In this document: positions 34,967 to 47,858 of the stretch, in pieces | Position numbering within the stretch: position 1 is the stretch's first letter | How the letters are laid out: each line of letters begins with the position of its first letter | DNA from: Proales similis | Taxonomy: Eukaryota > Rotifera > Eurotatoria > Ploima > Proalidae | Reading direction: 5' to 3' | DNA length: 64,000 bases | Assembly: GCA_019059635.1 (NCBI GenBank) | Contig: JAGVRJ010000003.1 | Coordinates: 124,001-188,000, forward strand | Made by a program: the position numbers and the translations under genes | Notes under the pieces: generated by a model | What the model was told of the DNA's origin: nothing | Database searches by the model: none | The model's input: the letters and a program-made list of their open reading frames with translations, nothing else

Positions 34967-37891
34967 TTTTTCCTTTTCTGAAAGACTTCTTGCCGGCCTT
35001 AGCCTCATTCGCCTTTCTCTTGGCCATTCCTCGCCTATCCTTTTTGAGGCGAGGATCGACCATGCGATAGGGGCCTTTGACTCCCTTGAGTTTGGCGACC
35101 GTCTTGCCTCTGAGGCCCTTTTTGGCCACCACATACTTGAGCTCGGGCTTTTTGGCCGAGAGCAGGCCGGCCTTTTTGTAAATTGATTTGAGCTCCCGCT
35201 TCTTCTCCGACTCGCTCATCTCCAAGTTTTCAGTGATGGCCTCGGCTTTGCGGCGCGCTTTGTCCACCTTCTTTGACATGCGTCGCTTCTTTCGGGCCTG
35301 TGCCTCGGCCACTTTCTTTATCGGCCGCGCGTCTATCGCCATCGTTTTCTTCTGATATCGAGCCAGAGTCTCTTTGGGAATCGAGACCGGCTTCACGCAA
35401 TGCTCCTTCTCGTCCTCCACAAACCAGTCGGGCAGATTCTCGCTGTCATCGAATAGGGAAAAGCTAGAGAACAGAATCCGTCCAATTAGTTCGTAGTCGC
35501 CTCCTGGGCTGATTGTTCAAGTGAATGGCTCACCGATTAAAGCTTTGGTCGATCAGTTCTTCGCGCTTTTTCTTCGACGACACGAGCATTTCGCCGATGG
35601 CAAGCTCCTCGGGAGACAATTTTACTTCAAAAGGCTTCATTTAAAAAGAGAGCAAAAATACGAGGAGAACTGTTGCACAAACCGTGTTCAGATTGGCCCT
35701 CGTTTGATTTGGTCGACTTTTTCTTTTTGTCTTTGCTTTTCTTTTCGCTTTTTGGCTTACTCTTGCTGTCCACGTCGACCAGCTTCTCCTCGTCACTCTC
35801 GTCCTTCAGACCGAATCGATCTAAAAGCTGATCGTCCACTTTGCTCTCGTCCTCATTCAGAAAATCGAACGCATCCTTTTCGAATGGCGATTTTTGAAAG
35901 TCAGATCGGCTCCTTTTCCTTCGACCGTTCACTTACATTCTCAAACCAGGTACTGGCTGCGTTCTTTTTCGAGTTTTTCGATGAGCTCAAGTCTGTCAAA
36001 AGAGGATTGCCCTCCTCGTCCTGATCATCAATTTCAGACGGCAGCTCTGCCTCATTCGAGTCGAACATGTCCGCCGGCTCCGGCTCCTCTGCCTCTGAGT
36101 CGAGCAAATAGCTCGTGTCCGACTTGGAGTAGGCGACTTTCTGCTTCTTGCGCGGAATGTACTCGTCATTGTTCATCTCTTCGTCGGACACGTCCAGACC
36201 AGGCACGACTTGTTTGAGATCCATCAGTTGCTATTGAATGGTCAAGTTTGAGTCGAACAAGAGTCGGCGCAAGTTGACCCGCAAGCGGCACCTTTTTTGT
36301 CTTGATCCGGTTCAAATCGAACAGTTCATTGTCTCCCTGAGTGCTGTGGTCCACGATGTCGTTTTTAAAGTTCATTTTCAGAGACGCTCGCTCCTTGAGC
36401 TTTCGCTGCTCTTTTTCCGTTTTCCTCTTTTTCCTTAGCCGAGCGAACATTCAATTTTAGACTAATTGGGCCGAACAGAATCAACCAGTTACTTTTTGTC
36501 GAGACGCTTCTCGTCTATTATGGCGTTTTCAATCTCCTGCTCGAGCTTTTTATCTTCTCTCATCTCGTCGTCGGAGAGCGTTTGCTCGTCGGTCTCGGCC
36601 GACTTTTTGCTGCTTTCATTCTGGCCGTCTTGCGCCGCCGAGTCTAACTTGCGCTGCTTCTGGTAGTCGCCTCTGATTTTCAGTCTCCACTTGAGCAGGT
36701 TCCTTTAGTGTCAACGCGCGTCTATAAAATGAGAGTCTGAAACGGGACAACAACAAACGGAAAATCACTTGATCTCGTTTTTGCCCAATAGCTTTAGATC
36801 TTTGAAGCATTCGCGAATTTCGCTGCTTGTCGCCGGATTCTTGGCAATGCTCTCATCGTCGATTACAATCTAAACCAGAACGGCAGCGAATAAGTCGAGT
36901 CGAAAAGGGCAAGAGAAGAGTAGACGCGCGCGACCTCGTTTGATTTGGCCAGTAGTTCGATGAAGTTGTCGCTTTTGACAAAATCGCTCGCATTCAAACG
37001 ATGGTAGAGAGTGTAGTCGCCTTCTGGGTAGCCGCCTCGGTGCCGCTGGTTCATGTCGTTCTTGAATATGTCAATGTTCTTCTTGGCGCCGTCTGCGTCC
37101 GCTCTCTCTGCTTCGCTGAACACGTATTTGATGTCGAAGAACTTGGGGTCGATTTTGTCCGGCGCCTTGAAATGCTGACAGACGACGAATATCTCGGCCG
37201 ACTCGTTTCTGGACGCCTGCGGTTTGGTGGCCTCCACTTTCTTGAACAGCTGCTGAAATATCCACATGATGGAGAAGTAGTCTTTAGATCTGAACACTTT
37301 GGTCACAAAGCAGCCGCCTTTCTTGAGGAACTCGGTGGCCAGTTTAAACGACTGCAGCACAAGCAGATCTGAAATTCATAGAGCATGACCAAAAAGTTTG
37401 ATGCGAGCCTTGGTGTGTGAGAGAGTCGTACTCTGCTGATAGGCGTCATGAATCCAATTTTTGCCCACGTTGGGAGCGCCGTCGTGCAGTATGACGTCGG
37501 CCTTGTTGTTGCTCAGGTCCCGTTTCAGCAGCTAAACAAACAAACTTGCCAATGAGCTCGAACAGACTCAACTCACTTGAGGGCAGCTCACTTGACGACA
37601 CTTGTCCGAGGTGATGTCTTCTTGGTGAGTGATCACGTTCGCTATGGGCTTGATGGGAGCCAAATCGATGCCGATTATCACACTGGACAAAGGCATTTGC
37701 GAGGCAGCCACTTGAAGCCAGCCACCCGGCGCCGCGCACAGATCAATGCAAATACGCGACCGCTCCAAGAAGTGATAGGTTCGATTGAGTTGGAGAAGCT
37801 TGAAGGCCGCACGTGACCTATAGCCGGCCTCTTTGGCCAACTGATAGAATTTGTCCTTGCGCGCCTTCCCGGTCTTTACCTTCTTGCCCAT
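34962..37891 (-). CDS. FTSJ3: Pre-rRNA 2'-O-ribose methyltransferase SPB1/FTSJ3 (10 exons, about 788 aa)
   Basis: Exons (minus, transcript order): 37592-37891, 37432-37531, 36935-37368, 36769-36869, 36493-36702, 36292-36433, 35937-36230, 35683-35875, 35534-35624, 34962-35463, all phase-consistent. It is the nucleolar methyltransferase of 60S ribosome maturation. The N-terminus [20 protein letters not shown] matches the family, with SAM-binding [27 protein letters not shown] and SAEIFVV giving the FtsJ K-D-K-E catalytic residues. A DUF3381-like middle ([17 protein letters not shown]), acidic and Lys-rich linkers, and the SPB1 C-terminal domain ([17 protein letters not shown], then YKKAGL and YVVAKKG) follow. 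The length is near human FTSJ3 (847). Introns are about 58-70 nt. The TA-initial acceptor of exon 9 was chosen because the nearer AG would create a stop. Confidence 0.93.
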
Positions 37892-38392
37892 GTCTGCAAA
37901 CGATTGAACCTTTGAATTAGACAAGAGGAGGCGGAGGGACAGAAAGAGAAAGAGAGAGAGAGCGTGGACGAGGCCTCTTCAGCCCGAGTTGTCCTCGTCT
38001 TCTCAAAGCCATCAATTTTCGGACACATGTGAAAACGTCCTTGGCTGACCGCTACCGATTTAGAAAGACACTGGCATATGCAAGCAGAAAAGAGAAAAAA
38101 TCGCAGAGAATGCATCGATTGAGACAAGTTTTATAAATAGCTATTTAATAAGACAAGTGAGCGCATCTTTCTGTCTTTGTGTGCAGCTGCACAGGGATCG
38201 TTTTCGTTTGCTTGTTTGTTTGTTTGCTTGATTGATCGAGTTTGTTTGTGCAGGCAACTCACCGCAAGCGTGCGAGCGAACGCGTCAGTGGAATGAAGAG
38301 ACAAATATTCATGAGAGAATTTGTTAGACGAAGAAGAAGAATAGCGAATTAGTCGTCACTGTGCACTTGAGAATTGAGAAAGAATCAGAATT
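37892..38392. other. Intergenic region between SPB1 and PSMB1
   Basis: About 500 bp holding the SPB1 promoter side and PSMB1 3' flank. Contains a GA-rich tract (about 37937-37964) and a short TTTG microsatellite (about 38207-38230). No clear AATAAA for PSMB1 was found. Confidence 0.5.
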
Positions 38393-39094
38393 CTAGTCGC
38401 GACGAAGATTAAATTGTTCAACTTTGACACCGTCCTTGGTAAGAACGTGAATCATTAGCGAGTCACCGGTGTAAATGTCACGCTCAGCAGCGGCTGTGAA
38501 AGCGTCCTTCACAAGCGCCATGCACTTGTCCTGGCTGAGCTTTACAGTGTAGCTTGCGTTAAGCTCGAACGAGCCCTGGTTCTTGAGGCCGAGCTGCGAG
38601 TCGAGCAGAGGCTGGAGAAGAGAGGCGGCCGAGCCGGCGGCACGGAATGTCTCTCGTTCGAAACTGCCAACCGGATCGTAGCTGAAAATGGCGCCCTGGC
38701 CCTCGTGGTTCAGGCCGGCCACGATCGTGTTGACGTAGTAGGGAAAGAAGCGGCGATGGTAGAGCATTGTGGAGACGAGTTGGGCAATGGCGGGCGCACT
38801 CGCCTTCTTGTTGTGCTCGTGCTCGTACATGCGCAGTCGAGTCTGAATGGTGCGAGTGAATGTGAGACAGTCGCCGTGGAAGCCCACACAGCCCACCAAG
38901 CAGTTGGGCTGCACCTGGTAGATGTGCGGATTGTCACGTGACAGAATTGCGTATCCTTCGCTCAGTCTGGTGTCCGAAGCCAGTATGACGTAGTCTGGCC
39001 CTGCGACGGCCACCAAAGAGCCACCGTTCATCTCGTAGGGCGAGAAGCGGTGCTCTCTGCCCTCACTTTTGTACTCGTTCTCCATTTGCATCAT
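38393..39094 (-). CDS. PSMB1: 20S proteasome subunit beta type-1 (beta6)
   Basis: Intronless frame of 233 residues, close to the 241 of human PSMB1. The start ATGATGCAAATG precedes the characteristic RFSPYEMNGGSLVAVAG, then ASDTRLSEG, GCVGFHGDCLT, RRFFPYYVNTIVAGL, FSYDPVGSFERE, SAASLLQPLLDSQLG, VKDAFTAAAERDIYTGD and a C-terminal VEQFNLRRD, all in the order expected for beta6. This subunit is one of the non-catalytic members of the inner rings and shapes the proteolytic chamber in cytosol and nucleus. It diverges from PKDL-4, with about 800 bp between the two starts. Three closely spaced in-frame ATGs exist at the start; I took the first. Confidence 0.95.
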   Translation of the reverse strand: MMQMENEYKSEGREHRFSPYEMNGGSLVAVAGPDYVILASDTRLSEGYAILSRDNPHIYQVQPNCLVGCVGFHGDCLTFTRTIQTRLRMYEHEHNKKASAPAIAQLVSTMLYHRRFFPYYVNTIVAGLNHEGQGAIFSYDPVGSFERETFRAAGSAASLLQPLLDSQLGLKNQGSFELNASYTVKLSQDKCMALVKDAFTAAAERDIYTGDSLMIHVLTKDGVKVEQFNLRRD

Positions 39095-39899
39095 TTTCTG
39101 TCTCTTTAAATCTAAAGGCCCAGCCTGGGAGCATTAGCATTTTGAATTTCCGACTGAGCGAATCGGCAGACGACAAGTCTGAAACTTTCTGACTGCAAAA
39201 GATCCAAGAGTGACTATTTCGCTCAATACAAGTGTGTGTGTGTGTAAGTGTGAGCGTATATTTGAGCGTTTGCATGAACGGTGCATGAGTTTCTATTTGA
39301 GAATCATGATTCGGGCCAATTTGAGCGGAGCGCACATTTTCAAATAGCGCATACGCTCACAAACAAGCGGCTCGGCTCAAGTTGAATTTACTTGTGCTCT
39401 CTGCGGCCTCTAGGAGAGATTTCGACGCGGACACAAATTTGTCTTTCTGGCACATTCTCTTGTTGATCTTCATCCGCCAAACTTGCTTTCGTTTGCTCAG
39501 ATTCAAGTCGAATGGCGCTGCGATCGATTAACAAACAAAGCCAGGTTACGTAAACTTGCACCTATTGTCCACAAAACGGGCGCTCTTGTTCTCATTCCAG
39601 TTGTTGCTGTCACAGTGCTGACTGATGACGATCCAGGACATTGATTCGAGTCAAATATTTGCTCCGATGGTTTGATAAAATCATCAAGCTGTTGATTCGA
39701 TTCCACTTTACTAGAGGACATATCAATTACGCAATCCTCTCTCCTGCTTGTGTCGTTTATCGAATTTCGCCAGCTCTGGCACCACTGGTAAACAATCGTG
39801 AATTTGTCACTTTAAACACAACTGCGCTATAAATTGCGGCAATTTTCTGCTCGATTATCTCAGATCGTAAAAATAGATTGAATGAAAACAAAAGTGTGA
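39095..39899. other. Divergent intergenic region between PSMB1 and PKDL-4
   Basis: About 800 bp with a short TG repeat near 39232-39245 and the PKDL-4 TATA box. Small open frames have no recognisable similarity. Confidence 0.5.
39828..39834 (+). promoter_or_regulatory. TATA box of PKDL-4
   Basis: TATAAAT starting 72 nt upstream of the start codon, the same heptamer and nearly the same distance as in PKDL-5 and PKDL-6. Confidence 0.55.
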
Positions 39900-42800
39900 A
39901 TGCATTTCAATCTGCTGCTGGCGCTTGGTCTTTTGGCATGCGCAAAAGCTTCTCAATTTTGGGCAGAAGATGGTGAGTCGATGTGCTTGTTTTGAGCGGC
40001 TCTTTTCTTCAATTTTGGCCTCAATCGCAGGTCTGGGTCAAACTTGCGCGGAGAGCAGAGAATGCAGTGACGATGGAACACTCGTTTGTGTATCGAACCG
40101 CTGCGAGTAGGTTCAAATCCGTTCAGACGTTTTCTTCGTTCATTCAAAGCTTACTCTTCATCGGTACTGCTTTAGCTGCGCCGAAGGATATATCAAGGAG
40201 CAGGATGGCTGCTGTAAGTCTAACTTGGCTGTACTTTAATCTGGTCCAGTAGGTGATGGCCTCTTATCCAAGTCTTGGGCTTGATGGTCGATTATTCGAT
40301 TGAGCGGCTGGAGGAGCTCAACAGAATGAAACTCAACTATTCGGCTCTTTTTTCAGAGCCGACCGAGTACCAGCAGCTGGCGTTTATCCGCGACACGGTC
40401 TGTGACGATCAGAAGCGAGTGTGTGTCGGCTCTGGCCTTGACCAGAGCGACCAGTTGAAACTGGTTGCGTGTGCTAGTTGCCGATTGGCCTTGCAAGAGA
40501 CAAATCGAGACGACGCCAACAGAGTGGGTCTCGTCTATTGGTACAATCGTCCGGAGTTTAGCTTCGGCTTTTCAATTAGCGGAGAAATACGCCTTCAACG
40601 GGGCGACATTGCCACTTCAGAGCCAGACAAGCGTCTATCTTGGAACCTGGACGGCTCTCAAGGTTATCGAATTGGCCAAATCACCTTTCCAGGCGGCGCA
40701 TATCGCAAATACGTCTGGGTCGAGAAGGACGAGGAACGAATCACGGAATTCAATTGCACCTTAAACAGCCAGAAGGCAAACGTGATCGAATGCTGGCTGG
40801 GATTAAAGCGGCTCGAGACCGACGATGAGATTTTGGTGCGGCACGGAGACCAGACCGTTCAACGTGTTAGACCTGACAGTGTTCTTACTCGAATCGAACA
40901 TGAATACGACGAGGCGGGATCGTATGTCCTAAATGCCATTCTGAAAGACGAAGAGCATTCAACTCAAGTAAACATAGAATGTAAGCCAAATTTAAAAGGG
41001 AAAATCTGCGTCCGAGACTAAGCTAATTCAAAACACACAGACAGCCTTAGGCTTGAGTGCCCGCAAGAGGTCGTTGATGCAAAAGAGTTCAAATGCGTAT
41101 TCGAATCGGTGTTCAAACAGGACCAGCAAATGAACATTTCCTTTGGCGATGGATCCAGCCAAGCGATTCAGATAAGCTACGGCCGAAATGAATTCAACAA
41201 AACCTACTCAGAACTGGGGCTTTACAATCTCACAGTGGATCTGCTCAATCTTAATTTTTCTACGTTTCATTCGATCCGAGTTCGGGCTCCGATTTGCAAT
41301 AAGCCGAAAGTTAACTTTCTAAAATGGCATCCAAGAGAAAGCCCAAGGAAAGTTCTAAGACTTGATCTTCTCAAAATTGAATTCAATACTGAAACTCACT
41401 GCGAGATGCCAACTTTCTCAATCTTGAACGAATGGACGGCGAAGATAATCGATACAAACGACGACTTCCGGGTCGTACAATCTCTAGACCTCTCTTCTCA
41501 GCCAAACAGAGGCGGCAGTGAGCTGCTTTTCTTCGAGGGCTCGCTCAGGCCAGGCTTGTACGAATTCGAGGTGCAAGTGAGCGTCCACTACAATGAAGCA
41601 GACGTGGTCTCGGCATCAAATGTGACTTGGATCAGAGTGCAGCAGAGTGGGGTGGCTGTCTTTGCCCTTCCAGGAGGAGTGAGTCGAGTGAGAATCGGTT
41701 CAGCCCAGCCGCTCGATCTGCAGCCTGCACTCTTTTCGTTCGACTTGGACGACTTTGTTTCGGCCTCTTCAATGTCCTTCCAGTTCTTCTGTGGGCTAAG
41801 AAAGGTCGATCTACAGAACAACGTGACGTTTGTCGGCGATCTAAGAACGAAGAAGCAAAGCGGAGCAGCGATGAGCATCGATCCGGACTGCTTCTCATCG
41901 ACCAATGACTTTGAGTTGTCGACTGATGGCAACAGCCTGAAAGTCCAAGCTGGAAGACTTGAATCTGACGCCAAGCACGAGTATCACTTCAAGGTGGAGA
42001 CTGCGCTTAATTCGGTCAAGTACTCGCAAGTGGTGATTGTCACTGTCGATCCAGTTCCGACTATTCCGATCCCGGCCCTGAGCTGTCGCTTTCCCAAGAC
42101 CTGTTTTCCTGCCACTGATGAGGGCGCTGCAGTGGAGAGCTTCCAAAAGATCAACCCGAGCTCCAAACTCGTCATCGACGCTGCTTGTCAAATTGGCTGC
42201 GCAGCTGGCGACCAAATTGATTACCTTTACAGAATATACACAGACACGACGGGAACCGGTCAGTGGACCGAATTCGACTCACCCTCCAGATACGTTCCTG
42301 TAGTCGATTGGAAAGAATTAACTCTTCTCCCGAAACTTTTCACAGATTTCGAAAATGCAATCTTCTGGAAAGCTGAAATCTTGATTGTGGATGAGAAAAA
42401 CCTACAAGGACGAACAAGCATCGTTTTCAAGCCAAACAAGTTGCCTGAAGGAGGAGTTTGTGAAATCATGTCCTCAGATTCACCCAAGGATGCAAGCCTT
42501 TCTTTTTTCATCAACTGTAGTGGATGGAGTGACCCGGATGGTCAGATAGCGAATTACGAATTCTATTGGACTTTAGAGGGAGAAAGCCGACACATCTTGG
42601 GCTACTCGTCTCAAGGCTACTTAAACTGCTCACTGCCTCAAGGAAAAGTTCAAATTGAAGTCGATGTTATTGATGATTCGAACGGCGTCAGAACATTCAT
42701 AATCCCAGCAATCCAAGTGCCGACTCCTTTAGAGCCTGAATCTCCTTCAGCTAGCCAAGAGAAGCTTGAAAAAATATTAAAAGATTCTTTGATTTGGGAC

Positions 42801-45800
42801 ATGAGCAGCTTGAAATTTCTTGGATCAGAGCTGAAAAGATTAACTTCTGATTCGGCTGTCAGTACTCAACCTGTGGCGGTAGGGAAAATCGTTTTCTCAT
42901 CAAATTCGGAACTGCCAAATAAATCATTTATCAAAGAATGCAACACTGAGGAAGTGTGTGGAAATGGCCAACCGCCTTGTGGCTCTTTCTCCGAGGAGCC
43001 GGACCGAAAGTGTAATGCAAGTGGTTCAGAGTCTTGTTGGTGTCTTGTCCAACTCTTTACAAGTGGGCTTCGGATTTTAATTTAAGCCATTTTGAACTTA
43101 TTTCACCAAATCCATTGAAAGGCAATTAGTCAAAAACCTGAACAGGAAGCGCATGATAATCGAGCGGATCGAATTTCAACAATCAAAAGTTTTCAAAGAG
43201 TACTGCAACAAGTGGCCTCAGCGACGTATGCTCACTTGAGCATCAATGAAACCAAAGAGATAAACAGCCAAAATGTGAACGTGCGCCTGCAAAGGGCCCA
43301 AGGATCAGTGCTCACACAGAAACAGAGCTTTTTAGACTCCGGCATAAATGTTTCATCGATTTGCCATGTTCTGGGGCCCCAAGACTGCAGTCAAGTGACC
43401 CTGATTCAAATGGTAATTCTATCTTCAAAACTATTTAGTAATCCGTTGTTTATTTTCGAACAGACCGTCATTCAATCAAATGCCTTGGCGGGTGCAAATA
43501 AAAATCGAACAGCGGATGTGAGTCGATCGAGCTCTGTTTCGATCAGTCTGATGGAGGTGAATGGCAAAGCGTTCAAAGGCGATGAAAGTGAGAAGATTCC
43601 GATTGATCTCTGGATACCAATGAGCTTGTCGGATACAATCGCTATTCAAGAGATTCAAGTCGGCGAAGGAAACGGTTCGAATGAATGCCTGCACACAGCG
43701 GTTGATCTTGAAGCTCAAAAACAAGACATGATTGTGCAGTTTAGACCCAAAAATTTTAACGTCTCAATCGCCTATTTGATGGCAATTAAGTATGGAAGCC
43801 GGCCGGTCTTGGAATCAAATCGAATCGACGCAGATTTTCGGCGAATTTTTTGTCCAAATGACTTGAAAACTAGAAACAAGAGCGGTTACTTTGAAATGAC
43901 CATTGATTCGGGTTCAGTCAACTCTTTGGGTGGATTTACTGGGATATCTTTTGCCGAGCTTCCATCATCAGTGTGCAATTCAACTGATCGGGCAAGCAAC
44001 GTTTCAAACGCGTTGAAGATGAAGAAAAGCTTAAGCCAGAGTCTACTGATGGGCGTAGCTGTTCGAAATTGCCTCAGACTCGATGAAATGAACGGAAATT
44101 GGGTTTCGGACCGAGCCCAGATTGAACCGGGCTCCAACTCAACACATACACACTGTGCGGCACAAGGCTATGCTTCTTACGCAGGAGGCTTTTTGATACT
44201 TCCAGTCCGAGTCGATTTCGCAAACGTCTGGGCCAACGCTTCTTTCGATCGAAATCCGACCATCTACGCTCTCTGCATCGCCCTCGTCTGTCTGTTCATA
44301 GTTCTGGCAGTGTGGGCCCGTTGGATGGACTGGAGGGACAAACGCAAGATCGGACTGGTGCTTTTGCCCTGTGACGGCGATCTGAAGGACAAGTATTTGT
44401 ACGAGATCGTCTTTTTCACAGGATCAGGAATTGATTCGGCAAGTCAAACGAAAGTGAACTGTGCTTTGTCTAGCGAGATGAACGATACCCCAGTGATTGA
44501 ATTGAGGGACCAAAGCGAACGAAAGCCATTCAGGAAAGGAGGCGTCGACTCATTTGTCTATGCAAGCGAGATGCCCTTGGGTGATCTGACCTATCTCCGA
44601 GTCTGGTACGACAATACAGGTGGACTTGAAGCCACAAACTGGTATCTAAAGTACGCGATCGTTCACGATCTGCAGACGCGAGAGAAGTTCTACTTTATTT
44701 GCGAAAAGTGGTTCGCCCTTGATCGTGACGAAGGCGTCGTAGATCGTCTTCTGCCAGTGTGTGGAAGGGCCCAGAAGGAGCAGTTCAAGTATCTGCTCGC
44801 CAAACAGACCAAACAGAAGCTGAGCGACGGCCATCTCTGGTTCTCAGTGCTCGCCCGTCCGGCACAGAGCTCGTTCACTCGACTCGACCGCCTGACCTGC
44901 TGCTTCGTTCTGCTCTGCATGAGCATGCTGATGAACATCCTCTACTATGGAGTGGACACGAGTCCAAACAAGGCAGGACTCGAACTCGGCCCGTTCAATC
45001 TGACGCCAGAGCAGGTCGGAATAGGAGTGATCACCAGTCTGTGTGTGTTCCCGCCCAGTCTTCTGCTCGTCCAGCTGTTCAGACGGTCCAAAAGACGCAA
45101 GACTCGCGTGGCCAAACTGAGAGAGACCATCTTGCGAGCCCAAGGAGTCGATATTGAACAAGAAGAGCAAAAGCGAAAGGCAAAAGAGACGAAAAGGAAG
45201 GAAGGCGAGCTCAAGCTGCCCTGGTGGTGCAAGATCATCGCCTACTTGCTCTCGTTTGTGTTTGCTGCCGTGTCCTTGTTCTTCGTCATCGTCCAAGGAA
45301 TCACATTCGGCGACGCCAAAGCAAACAGCTGGTTGATGTCATTCATAATTTCTGTTTTAACTTCTATATTCATTTTACAACCAATTCAAGTAAGATCTCT
45401 GAATATGATTAATTAAACTTACCGGCGACCTAAATTGTTTGTACCAGATCGCCTTTTTAACAATCATCGTCGTGACTTTGTTTAGCAAAAATGAATTTGA
45501 GGAATTTTCTGATGCTGAAGAGGAGAGTCAACAAGAAAGCTTAAGCTTTTGGTCGGGACAGACTGCAGTAAGCCGCCTTATTTTGATTTCTTTTCTCTTG
45601 TTTGCAATTTTTTTCGCCTTAAAAAGAAACCAAGACCATCAATAAGTAGCATAAGTGATCAGTTGGAGAATCTGCTGAGCAATGTTCAGTACGAGGACCT
45701 CAGATTGCTGCAATTAAAAAGGAAAAAGGCACGGCTGCTTATCAGAGAAATATTTCTTACATTAGCCGTGCTAGCCGTTTTGTTCCTCGTTGTGTATACA

Positions 45801-47418
45801 AATCGTTCGACCAAATCGTTTCATTATGGAGGAAATATCGCAAAAGTATTTGGCAGAGATTTAACCAAAGTCAAAGACTCTGTGACGTTATTCAAATGGA
45901 TTCGAGAGAACCTTCTTACAAGCTTGAAAGCAGAGTATTCGGGACTTACCCGAAAGGTGGATAACTTAATTAAAGATCAAGTGTCAACTGTACTTCCCTG
46001 GCCTCTCGTTCGACAGATTAGAGTCAAAAATAGTAAGGAATTTGAAAGAATATTTCTCTCCAGTTTTTATAAGATTCAGCTTTAAAGATTCTTGTTCACT
46101 GCATTGGCGAACAAGAAATCGGATAGACTTTTGTGTTCCAGGCTATTCAAGAGAGGTTCACGAGACAAAATCGTTCTCTTCTGGGTGGCAAGAAATTAAT
46201 AAAACAGACAACGCTGGCTTACCGAACGCAAAGATTAATTCCGCCTTCTCATTCACCAATCAAGCCGACCTGGACAGCTATCCCCACTTTGGCATTTACG
46301 AAGAATACCCGGGCGGAGGCTTTGTCTTTGATCTCTCTGGCTCGGCAGAAGAAGTGAGGGGCAACCTGAGCGAGCTGGAGAGGCTCGGCTGGATCGACCG
46401 TCAAACCAGAGCCGTGTTTGTCGAGTTTGCCGTCTACAGTGCCAATATCAATCTGTTTGCGCACTGCATTTTCCTGTTCGAGTTCCTGCCCACAGGCAAC
46501 CTCCTCGCCTCGTCTAGATTCAGCCCATTCATTCTGATCGACTCGGCCGAGCACGGCTTCGCCTCCTTCCGTCTGGCCTGCAACATCCTCTACATGGTGT
46601 TTGTCTGCTTCATCATGGTCAGAGAGGCGCGTCTGGCGCTGAAAGAGCGATGGCGCTACTTTGCCCAGTTCTGGAACTACGTCGAGCTTCTGATCATCGC
46701 CTTCTCGTGGGCCGCCTTCGCCATGTATCTCTACCGTCTGTACGCTTCACACTCTGCCTTGGAGCGTCTCAAAGAGAACAACAGACTCGTCAATCTGCAG
46801 TACTTGTCCTCCTGCAGTGAGGCGCTCGAGTTCTGTTTGGCATTCTGCGCAGCACTTGGCACGCTTCGATTTCTCAAGCTGCTTCGCTTCAACAGACGCG
46901 TGATTGTGTTCATGCTCGCGCTTCGTAATGCTTTTGGCGAGCTGATCAGCTTTTCTCTTATTTTCATTGTGATTTGGATGGCGTTCGTGCAGCTCATGTT
47001 TCTTGTATTTCGTAATGACTCAGTCAAGTTTTCTTCGATTATATATGCGATGGAGACTTGTTTTGAAATGATTTTGGGTAAATTCGAGGTAAAGCGTTTG
47101 ATTGTCGCTTTTCCCATACTCGGCTCGGTCGCTTACACTTCGTTCAATTTGCTTGTGGTGATCGTTCTGTTGAACATGTTCATTTCTATTCTGGAGCACG
47201 GACTGAAACAAGCAAGAGCAGATTCGGACTTGATCATGGAAGAGAGAGATCCTGATTTGTTCGATTATTTCAAGGAGCAATTGAGATGCATCATTCCTTA
47301 CCAGAGGCGAAGAATAAGCGCAGACTCCAATTCATCGAGTCGCTACATTTTGATCGCCGATACATTTTCAAGGAGAGTTGATCGTTTGATTGCCATCGTC
47401 GAATCTGCGAGGGACTAA
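39900..47418 (+). CDS. Polycystin-1-like receptor-channel PKDL-4 with degenerate GPS (11 exons, about 2310 aa)
   Basis: Exons: 39900-39972, 40031-40106, 40176-40213, 40273-40980, 41041-42878, 42937-43062, 43122-43412, 43464-45389, 45448-45567, 45627-46032, 46088-47418; frame is kept throughout. Signal peptide MHFNLLLALGLLACAKA, one Cys-rich/N-terminal module (residues about 25-298), a PKD-like domain (FGDGSS), REJ region, shortened GAIN region, TM1, PLAT, TM helices, luminal polycystin domain and six-TM channel ending LLNMFISILEH. It is the most diverged of the six. The GPS segment reads HCAAQGYASYAGGF where the others have HCAARHLTSFAGGF, so the cleavage triad is lost. Three introns (43413-43463, 45390-45447, 46033-46087) have not been seen in its paralogues. 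The block from about 44750 to 45320 is nearly identical at DNA level to the other genes, then changes abruptly at GDAK. Confidence 0.88.
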
Positions 47419-47660
47419 TCGAATTCATTATTTTTTTCGTTTCCGATAAATTATTTCTCGCTTTCTATTATTGTGAAATTCGATAAGCTTAGAATGACTT
47501 GTTTGCCAATGTAGCATCGTCAATGACCTCAAGTCAAATATATTTTCCTCTTTTTTTGTGCATTTTTAGTGTTCAAGACTTTTTACTTCGTTGATTGCTC
47601 TAGGGCCTGATGTTGTTGTCCACTTGTTTCACCTAACTACTGCTGCAAAGCAATTATGTA

Positions 47661-47666
47661 AATAAA
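47661..47666 (+). terminator. Possible polyadenylation signal for PKDL-4
   Basis: AATAAA about 243 nt past the stop; the first perfect hexamer downstream. Confidence 0.45.
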
Positions 47667-47851
47667 GCTGAAATGAAAATTGGCCGAAGGGATAACTTTG
47701 CCGTAGAGCTGTTTTTTCGTTAGGCTCATTTAGGTTTGGATGGACCATTTCTGGAATTGTACCTTCAGCGAAGAATGAGGCAGAAAAACAACCCAAATGT
47801 GTTCTACTCGAGGCGGGCTACAGCTATGGATAGAAATGTAGGATGTAGAAG

Positions 47852-47858
47852 TATAAAT
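47852..47858 (+). promoter_or_regulatory. TATA box of PKDL-5
   Basis: TATAAAT starting 79 nt upstream of the start codon. Confidence 0.6.

Noticed and set aside
34727-35134. N-terminal extension of AAMP
   Set aside because: The open frame overlaps the 3' end of SPB1 and lacks AAMP-like sequence; the acidic AAMP start follows the ATG at 34726/34720.
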